Source: Gemmatimonas phototrophica
GTDB taxonomy: Bacteria > Gemmatimonadota > Gemmatimonadetes > Gemmatimonadales > Gemmatimonadaceae
Reading direction: 5' to 3'
Length of the DNA: 5,956 nt
NCBI GenBank assembly: GCA_945870175.1
Contig: CAMBRJ010000200.1
Coordinates: forward strand, 1-5,956
The first letter of the stretch is position 1, and each line of letters starts with the position of its first letter. The notes below the pieces were generated by a model. That model did no database searches. It worked only from the letters and a program-made list of their open reading frames with translations, and was not told where the DNA came from. This document shows, in pieces, positions 1 through 4,830 of this stretch. Position numbers and translations under genes: made by a program.

Positions 1-30
1 CGAAGCCAAGCACTAAGCGGCTTCTGCGCT

Positions 31-86
31 GCCCGAACGAAACAGCACCGCGGCCCCTCGGGACCGCGGTGCTGTTTCGTTCGGGC
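31..86. terminator. Long perfect inverted repeat, probable bidirectional terminator
   Basis: Arms 31-53 and 64-86 are perfectly complementary over 23 bp around a 10-base loop (54-63). The stem core is GC-rich (CACCGCGG), and the outer part of each 3' arm carries TGCTGTTTCGTT, so each strand reads as a GC stem running into a T-rich segment. The stop codon of the minus-strand kinase (93-95) lies 6 bases away, which fits termination of that gene. No uninterrupted T run follows the stem on either side. The symmetry would also serve a plus-strand gene ending just before it. A frame at 2-16 ends in TAA, but five codons are too few to call a gene. Confidence 0.75.
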
Positions 87-92
87 CACGTG

Positions 93-1703
93 CTAGAGCG
101 GCACCGTGAACCAGAACTCGCTGCCCTTCCCCAATTCACTGTCGATGCCAATTTCGCCACCATGCGCTTCGACAATGCCCTTCGCGATGAACAACCCGAG
201 TCCCGACCCCGCGCGCAGCAGTCGCGGCGCCTGCCAGTGGCGCTCGAAGAGTCGCGGGACGTCTTCGGCGGGCACGCCGGGACCGGTGTCGCGCACGCCG
301 ACCCGTACGCTGTCGTCATGCCGCTCGGCCGTGAGCACGATTTCACCGCCGTGCGGCGTGAAACGGACGGCGTTGCCGAGCAGGTTGGACATGACCTGCG
401 CCAGTCGATGGCGGTCGGCCTGCACCAGCGGAAGATTCTCGTCGATGCGCCGCACAAACCGCAGCACCGCGTCTTCCATCACCGGCTCGAACATGTCCGC
501 TGATTCCTTCACCAATTCGGACAGGAGCACGGGCCGACGCTCCACGCGCAGTCGCGAATTGGAAATGCGCGACACGTCCTGCAGATCCTGAATCAATCCA
601 TCGGCTTGTCGGGCAGCGCCGCGAATCGCCTCGACATCCTCACGCTCCATCAGCGGCCGCTCATCGCCAGGCTCACGGCCAAGCACCGCGCCGGTCAGCA
701 TCACAATGGCATTGACCGGGTTGCGCAGATCGTGTGACACAATCGCCAGCATATCGTCGCGTTCGCGCACCGCGCGTCGCGATTCCTGATACAGCCGCGC
801 GTTCTCGAGCGCCAACGCCGCCAATCCGGCGAACTGGTCGGCCACGTGGACATCTTCGATGCTGTGCGACGCGCCCGGCCGAATGCGCACGAGATGCAGC
901 GCGCCAATGGCGCGTCCGCCGGCCCGTAGCGGCACGATCAACACAGCGCTCGCGCCGAGCGAGGCCGCGCGCTCGCGCGTGACCGAATCACGGAAGTTGG
1001 CCGACAGCCACGACGTCACGTCGGAGATACGCTGCGCTTCCGCTTCATGGGCCACGCGTCCCGAGCTCGTGGCCGCGAGATCGGCGTCGAGCGGTTCCGC
1101 GGTACGCGAGACGAGCCCCGACGACACGTCGTGGCGCCTCGGATCCGTATGGGATGCGGCCGCACGCCGGACCTGTCCGTCAGCGGTGAGTAAGACGAGC
1201 AGACTCCAGTCGCCCAAGAGTGGCACGGGCAGCTCGGCGATCGTCGCCATCGTTGACTCCACATCGAGCGATGCCGCCAGCACCCAACCCGCCGTCGCCA
1301 GCAGCTTCTGGCGCTCCTCGTTTCTTCGACGCTCGCTGACGTCGCGCAACGTCACCATGAACGTGCGTTCGCCGTCTATTGTCACGCGCGCAATCGAGGC
1401 TTCCGCGGGGAACTGGTCGCCGTTGCGACGGATGCCGGCGATCTCCCGCCGGTCAGCCATACGTCGGGACTCGCTGCCCCCCTCAGCAAAGGCGCGAACA
1501 TGCCCGCGGTGCATCGCCCGAGCGGCCATCGGGAGCAAGCGATCGAGTGGTTGACCGAGCATCTCGCTCTCGGTCCAACCGAACGTTTGCTCGGCGCCCT
1601 TGTTGAAGCGCACGATGCGGAAATCATCGTCAAGTGCGATAATGGCGTCAGCGGCGATACCTACGATTGCCGCGAGCGCTGCGTGCGAATGCGTGTCAGC
1701 CAT
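93..1703 (-). CDS. Soluble PAS-GAF sensor histidine kinase
   Basis: This 536-residue kinase would autophosphorylate on histidine and pass the phosphate to a response regulator not present in the window. A PAS domain spans about residues 9-125 (GIAADAIIALDDDFRIVRFN, then GWTESEMLG), ending in the usual TLRDVSERR linker. A GAF-like domain spans about 132-303. A signalling helix leads to the HisKA H-box AIVSHDLRNPVNAI, with His324 as the phosphoacceptor; Asp325 and Asn328 match the ExxT/N-type phosphatase motif known for HisKA kinases. The ATP-binding domain shows the N-box SNLLGNAVRFTP (Asn440, Asn444), the G1 box DTGPG (472-476), the F-box RLFERHW and the G2 box GSGLGLFIAKG (499-509). No signal peptide or membrane segment is seen, so it should sense a cytoplasmic signal; no ligand can be predicted. 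The ATG at 1703 lacks a clear ribosome binding site. It diverges from the metal ATPase gene. Confidence 0.95.
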   Translation of the reverse strand: MADTHSHAALAAIVGIAADAIIALDDDFRIVRFNKGAEQTFGWTESEMLGQPLDRLLPMAARAMHRGHVRAFAEGGSESRRMADRREIAGIRRNGDQFPAEASIARVTIDGERTFMVTLRDVSERRRNEERQKLLATAGWVLAASLDVESTMATIAELPVPLLGDWSLLVLLTADGQVRRAAASHTDPRRHDVSSGLVSRTAEPLDADLAATSSGRVAHEAEAQRISDVTSWLSANFRDSVTRERAASLGASAVLIVPLRAGGRAIGALHLVRIRPGASHSIEDVHVADQFAGLAALALENARLYQESRRAVRERDDMLAIVSHDLRNPVNAIVMLTGAVLGREPGDERPLMEREDVEAIRGAARQADGLIQDLQDVSRISNSRLRVERRPVLLSELVKESADMFEPVMEDAVLRFVRRIDENLPLVQADRHRLAQVMSNLLGNAVRFTPHGGEIVLTAERHDDSVRVGVRDTGPGVPAEDVPRLFERHWQAPRLLRAGSGLGLFIAKGIVEAHGGEIGIDSELGKGSEFWFTVPL

Positions 1704-1812
1704 GGCATGAGAATAGCTTGCTGGGCCGGTATCTTTCCAGCATCTAGCTGATTTCGTTCCGATTGTGATACCAATACGATTGGCCGTTCGCCTACCTCAC
1801 ACCGATCTGCTG
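1704..1812. promoter_or_regulatory. Divergent control region between kinase and metal ATPase
   Basis: Both genes must be transcribed outward from this 109-base gap. It contains an imperfect dyad: TGCTGG (1719-1724) and CCAGCA (1737-1742) spaced by 12 bases, with AGCT flanking on each side (1715-1718 and 1746-1749). A weak plus-strand -10 candidate, TACGAT, lies at 1775-1780 without a good -35 element. A weak minus-strand -10 candidate, TATTCT, lies immediately upstream of the kinase ATG. All motifs are short enough to arise by chance. No clear Shine-Dalgarno sequence precedes either gene. Confidence 0.3.
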
Positions 1813-3696
1813 ATGCGCTGGACCTCGATTCCCAGATTGCCGGCGGCCGCGCTCGCCTTCCTCGTTGCGGGTACGGTCGCGCCGCTCCTGATGAGCGCCG
1901 ATCCGTGGCGGAATCGGATCTGGTTCGCTGGCCTCCTGCTCACGGGAATTCCGGTCGCGTGGCGCACGTTTGCCGGGGTGCTGCGCGGTGAGTTCGCGGC
2001 CGACGTGGTGGCGATGCTGGCGATTGCCGGCTCGATCCTGCTCGGGCAACCACTAGCCGGCTTGGTGGTGGTTCTCATGCAGACCGGCGGCGAAGCGCTC
2101 GATGCGTACGCCGTGGCTCGTGCCTCAAGCGCAGTGGCATCGCTTGAAGCCGACGCGCCGCGCGCGGCGCACCGAGTGGTCAATGGGCACGTGCACGACA
2201 TCGAAGCCATCGAAATTACGCCGGGCGATGAACTGCTGGTACGGCCTGGCGAACTGGTGCCCTGCGACGGCACGGTGGTCGGGGGGGCGTCGCACGTGGA
2301 CACCTCACGCCTCACCGGCGAACCGATTCCGGTACGCGCGGCCATCGGCACGTCACTGCTCTCCGGGAGTGTGAATCAGGAGGGCGCGCTGACGTTGCGC
2401 GCGGTGCGGACGTCGCAGGACAGTCAGTACGCGCGGATCGTGGATTTGGTGCGGACCGCGCAGGCCTCGAAGAGTCCGCTACAACGCACCGCCGACAAAT
2501 GGGCGGTGTGGTTCACGCCGCTCACCATCGGCGCCTGCGTGATGGCTTGGTTCGTGTCGCACGACTGGAACCGCGTGCTGGCCGTGCTCGTGGTGGCCAC
2601 CCCCTGCCCGCTCATTCTGGCGGCCCCGGTGGCGATCATCGGTGGCATTAACCGCGCGGCGCGGCGCTCCATCATTGTGCGCAACGGCGGCGCGCTCGAA
2701 GCCCTGGCCTCGGTGAACTCGGCGGTGTTCGACAAGACGGGCACGCTCACGGTGGGCAAACCGCGCGTGCACCAGGTGGTGACGGACGACGGCGCCTCCG
2801 CCGTGGCGATGCTGGGAATCGCGGCGGCCGTGGAACAGGGTTCGGGGCACTTGCTGGCCCGCGTGATCGTGGCCGAGGCCGAATCGCGGGGCGCGACGAT
2901 GGCCATGGCGACCGAGTTGGTGGAAACGGCCGGCCGCGGTGTGACGGGCATGGTGAACGGCCGCTACGTGGCGGTGGGATCGCCCGACTTCGTGCGCGAG
3001 CGGGTGCCGTCGTTGGCGGTGCGTCTCACGGCGTTGGAGGTTGGCGCCTCGGGGCTGCGCGCGTATGTGGCGAGCGATGGCAGCCACGGCGGCGTGGACA
3101 ACGGGCAGGTGCCGTCGGTGGCGCGTATCGAATTTGCCGACGAGCTGCGCGAGGAGCTGGCGCCGATGTTCGCGGAGTTGGCCGCGTTGGGGATCAGCGA
3201 CGCGTATCTGTTTTCCGGCGACAAGGCGGAGAACGTGGCGAAGATCGCGAAGGCGGTGGGGATCACGCAGTACGAAGGCGATCTCACGGCGGATGCCAAG
3301 GTCGCGCGCGTGGCGGCGCTGGAAGCGCGCGGTCGCCGCGTGGTGATGGTCGGCGACGGCACGAACGATGCGCCGTCGCTGACTACCGCGACCGTGGGGA
3401 TCGCGCTGGCGGGACACGGCGGTGGCGTGGTGGCGGAAGCGGCGGACGTGGTGTTACTGATCGACGATCCGCGACGGGTGCCGGAAGCGGTGCGGATTGG
3501 ACGGCGATCGATGGCGATCGCAAAGCAGTCGATTTTTGTAGGGCTGGGGCTGAGCTTGGTAGGAATGGGGTTTGCGGCGGCGGGGATGCTGACGCCGATC
3601 GCGGGGGCGCTGATACAAGAGGTGATCGACGTGGCGGTGATTTTGAATGCGTTGAGGGCAGCGACTGCAGGAACTGCTGACGGCGCTAAGAGTTAA
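1813..3696 (+). CDS. P1B-type heavy-metal-exporting ATPase, TPCP/QExxD class (P1B-5-like)
   Basis: This is an inner-membrane P-type ATPase of about 627 residues that couples ATP hydrolysis to export of a transition metal cation. Numbered from ATG 1813, hydrophobic helices lie at about 10-27, 36-57, 63-78 and 79-100. The actuator domain follows with TGE at 168-170. Two core helices come next (232-249 and 254-279); the second carries the metal motif TPCP, with Cys265. Then come DKTGT with the phosphorylated Asp307, a nucleotide domain, SGD (468-470), the hinge GDGTNDAP (514-521), and two last helices ending in QEVID (602-606) and ILNALRA. TPCP plus QExxD is, from memory, the mark of the P1B-5 group (Nia-like, nickel/iron), so the metal may be Ni, Fe or Co; this is inferred. 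There is no N-terminal HMA domain and no C-terminal hemerythrin or His-rich tail. The N-domain HP dipeptide reads His346-Leu. The frame is open to GTG 1765, but those 16 codons include two ATA, a CGA and a CTA, rare in such a GC-rich gene, so I prefer ATG 1813. Confidence 0.93.
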   Translation: MRWTSIPRLPAAALAFLVAGTVAPLLMSADPWRNRIWFAGLLLTGIPVAWRTFAGVLRGEFAADVVAMLAIAGSILLGQPLAGLVVVLMQTGGEALDAYAVARASSAVASLEADAPRAAHRVVNGHVHDIEAIEITPGDELLVRPGELVPCDGTVVGGASHVDTSRLTGEPIPVRAAIGTSLLSGSVNQEGALTLRAVRTSQDSQYARIVDLVRTAQASKSPLQRTADKWAVWFTPLTIGACVMAWFVSHDWNRVLAVLVVATPCPLILAAPVAIIGGINRAARRSIIVRNGGALEALASVNSAVFDKTGTLTVGKPRVHQVVTDDGASAVAMLGIAAAVEQGSGHLLARVIVAEAESRGATMAMATELVETAGRGVTGMVNGRYVAVGSPDFVRERVPSLAVRLTALEVGASGLRAYVASDGSHGGVDNGQVPSVARIEFADELREELAPMFAELAALGISDAYLFSGDKAENVAKIAKAVGITQYEGDLTADAKVARVAALEARGRRVVMVGDGTNDAPSLTTATVGIALAGHGGGVVAEAADVVLLIDDPRRVPEAVRIGRRSMAIAKQSIFVGLGLSLVGMGFAAAGMLTPIAGALIQEVIDVAVILNALRAATAGTADGAKS

Positions 3697-3746
3697 CTGC
3701 GCTAAGAGTTAACTGCGCTAAGAGTTAGGGGCGCTAAGAATGAACG
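3683..3746 (+). repeat. 16-bp tandem repeat, four copies, spanning the ATPase stop codon
   Basis: The unit is GCGCTAAGAGTTAACT. Copies 1 (3683-3698) and 2 (3699-3714) are identical; copies 3 (3715-3730) and 4 (3731-3746) each differ at three positions. A GCGC at 3747 may start a decayed fifth copy. Copy 1 encodes the last ATPase residues and supplies its TAA stop (3694-3696), so copy-number changes downstream would not alter the protein. Each of the first two copies contains the palindrome GTTAAC. The decay towards the distal end suggests recent duplication of the proximal copies by replication slippage. No function is evident. Confidence 0.9.
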
Positions 3747-3780
3747 GCGCGGTCATGGGCTGTGGGCCTGAGTAGCGGGC

Positions 3781-3815
3781 AAAACAAAACCGCCTCGGCG
3801 ACTGGCCGAGGCGGT
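3781..3815 (-). terminator. Rho-independent terminator of the PEP-CTERM gene
   Basis: An 11-bp perfect stem (3789-3799 with 3805-3815, core CCGCCTCGGC) closes a 5-base loop. Read on the minus strand it is followed by TTTTGTTTT (3789-3781 including the stem edge), the classic U-rich tail. It lies about 24 bases past the stop of the minus-strand PEP-CTERM gene. On the plus strand the hairpin is followed by TGGTGTGTGT with no U run, so its use by the convergent ATPase gene is less clear. Confidence 0.9.
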
Positions 3816-3838
3816 GGTGTGTGTCGCTAGCGGGCTGC

Positions 3839-4459
3839 TCAGGCGTTGTTGCGGCGACGACGGGCGAAGCCGAAGATGCCGAGGAGGCCGGACGCCATGA
3901 GGGCGTAGGTGGAGGGCTCGGGGACGACGGTGTTGCAGCCGCTCTCTCCAATGCAGGTAACGCCCTTCACGAGGTACATGTTGCCGTGAGAAAGGTCGTT
4001 GGTGCTACCAGTCTTCACGCCGGCGGAAGTGTAGTTGATCGTCATGACGGGCGACGACGCCTGTAGCAAATAGACACTGTACTGATTCGACTGCTTCAGC
4101 GCTATCGCAAACGTGCCCGAGACAAACTGCGAGAACGTCATCGTAGCGTTGGACGTGTTCCACGTAGCGTACGGTGATGGCTCAGACCACCCGTTCAGAG
4201 CCGCGCTCGCACCATTCAGATCGAATTCCACTTCGAGCTCGCCGAGTAGCCGAATGCGGTCCGCGGCACCGTCCGTGTTCCCACCAACGGCACCGTAGCA
4301 ATCCAGCGCGGAGATACCGGTTCCCCAGACGAACGTCGTGTTCCATCCAGAGAACGCACAGTTGGCGTTGTCGTTGTTGTTATTGTTTCCCGCGCGAGCG
4401 GTGGCCGGCGCCGTCGTGACAAATGCGGCTAGAAGAGCAGCTACAACAATTGGTTTCAT
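3839..4459 (-). CDS. Secreted PEP-CTERM sorting-domain protein
   Basis: This 206-residue exported protein has a C-terminal PEP-CTERM sorting signal. An N-terminal signal peptide (MKPIVVAALLAAFVTTAPATARA) has a likely cleavage after Ala23. The mature protein starts with an Asn-rich stretch (GNNNNNDNAN) and has four cysteines (34, 54, 169, 175), which could form two disulphides. The C-terminus has the full tripartite signal: VPEPSTY (179-185), a hydrophobic helix (about 186-198) and the basic cluster RRRR (200-203). In this system an exosortase recognises the tail in the inner membrane and the protein moves to the surface or exopolysaccharide matrix; no exosortase is in the window. The central segment with SGTFAIALK...YSVYLL (114-132) and LSHGNMY (156-162) resembles, from memory, a common subclass of PEP-CTERM proteins of unknown function. 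No enzymatic domain is recognised. The ATG is preceded only by a weak GGA nine bases upstream. GC content looks lower than in the neighbouring genes. Confidence 0.92.
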   Translation of the reverse strand: MKPIVVAALLAAFVTTAPATARAGNNNNNDNANCAFSGWNTTFVWGTGISALDCYGAVGGNTDGAADRIRLLGELEVEFDLNGASAALNGWSEPSPYATWNTSNATMTFSQFVSGTFAIALKQSNQYSVYLLQASSPVMTINYTSAGVKTGSTNDLSHGNMYLVKGVTCIGESGCNTVVPEPSTYALMASGLLGIFGFARRRRNNA

Positions 4460-4555
4460 GGTGACCAGTCCGTGTGTTTAGTCGGATCGTCCGAGTGGAC
4501 AGATCTGTTCTCGATGACAGGTCCAACAGCAAGAGCCATACCTTCTGGTCATTTT

Positions 4556-4573
4556 CCAGCCCCCACCCACCCC
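4556..4573 (-). other. G-rich tract in presumed PEP-CTERM leader
   Basis: The minus strand reads GGGGTGGGTGGGGGCTGG, three runs of at least three G and a final pair. A two-layer G-quadruplex is possible in DNA or RNA; a three-layer one lacks a fourth full run. If transcription starts at either upstream promoter candidate, this tract lies in the 5' untranslated region, about 100 bases before the start codon. Confidence 0.35.
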
Positions 4574-4588
4574 GTCGATTAAGCGCAA

Positions 4589-4617
4589 ATTCTACATAGT
4601 GTTAGGACGTTCATAAA
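4589..4617 (-). promoter_or_regulatory. Sigma-70-like promoter candidate for the PEP-CTERM gene
   Basis: On the minus strand, TAGAAT (4594 to 4589) matches the -10 consensus at five of six bases. TTTATG (4617 to 4612) is a poor -35 match (three of six) at 17-base spacing. The surroundings are notably AT-rich for this window. The leader would be roughly 120 bases long. This is a by-eye match and competes with the sigma-54-like site upstream. Confidence 0.35.
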
Positions 4618-4663
4618 GATGGAATTTGACACTGTCGAGCACGCTCTTGTGCCGTGCTCACGC

Positions 4664-4680
4664 AGCATGTGTTGTGCCAG
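4664..4680 (-). promoter_or_regulatory. Sigma-54-like (-24/-12) promoter candidate
   Basis: The minus strand reads CTGGCACAACACATGCT (4680 to 4664). The -24 part TGGCAC is perfect. The -12 part is ATGC rather than TTGC, with the invariant GG and GC separated by exactly 10 bases as the family requires. It points towards the PEP-CTERM gene and would start transcription near 4653, giving a leader of about 190 bases. Sigma-54 control of PEP-CTERM genes with the PrsK/PrsR pair is known in some bacteria, which makes the match plausible. The long leader and the imperfect -12 element argue for caution. Confidence 0.4.
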
Positions 4681-4768
4681 GGCAGCACCGTTGGGCCTCA
4701 GGACTGTAAGACTCACTATCGCCTTGCCGGCGCGACCGCCTTCTGTCTGGACGCACTCCACCAAACCA

Positions 4769-4802
4769 AACGCGGGCCCGGTCAATCGACCGGGCCCGCG
4801 TT
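4769..4802 (-). terminator. Terminator of the diguanylate cyclase gene
   Basis: A 15-bp perfect stem (4769-4783 with 4788-4802), very GC-rich with core CGCGGGCCCGGTC, closes a 4-base AATC loop. On the minus strand it is followed by TTTGGTTTGG, a moderately T-rich tail. It lies 28 bases beyond the stop codon of the cyclase gene and upstream of the PEP-CTERM promoter candidates. This suggests the two tandem genes are separate transcription units. Confidence 0.85.
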
Positions 4803-4830
4803 GCATTATCCCTTGGCCCCATCAGCCCAA

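Larger units (their letters stand above)
4460..4830. other. Gene-free region upstream of the PEP-CTERM gene
   Basis: This 371-base stretch separates two minus-strand genes. From the diguanylate cyclase side it holds that gene's terminator (4769-4802), a sigma-54-like site (4664-4680), a 7-bp-stem hairpin with arms GAGCACG/CGTGCTC (4637-4643 and 4653-4659), a sigma-70-like promoter candidate (4589-4617), a G-rich tract on the minus strand (4556-4573) and the presumed leader of the PEP-CTERM mRNA. Short open frames across it have no recognisable protein features. I recognise no known riboswitch. Confidence 0.75.

Noticed and set aside
2..16. Possible 3' end of a plus-strand gene (frame ending in TAA)
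   Set aside because: Only four sense codons are visible, which cannot be told from chance, although a convergent gene would fit the bidirectional hairpin that follows.
2479..3417. Long open frame antisense to the metal ATPase (about 312 codons)
   Set aside because: It is His/Arg-rich low-complexity translation typical of the reverse complement of a GC-rich gene, and lies wholly inside a well-supported ATPase gene.
93..3696. Kinase and ATPase as a dedicated metal-sensing two-component system
   Set aside because: No response regulator, no periplasmic sensor domain and no metal-binding motif is seen in the kinase; adjacency alone is not enough.
4579..4806. Small minus-strand open frame in the intergenic region
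   Set aside because: Its start codon lies just outside the terminator stem, its first codons are the stem itself, and it crosses both promoter candidates; the translation looks random.
4460..4830. Cyclic di-GMP riboswitch before the PEP-CTERM gene
   Set aside because: The neighbouring cyclase made this worth checking, but I do not see the conserved core and tetraloop-receptor pattern of the GEMM class.
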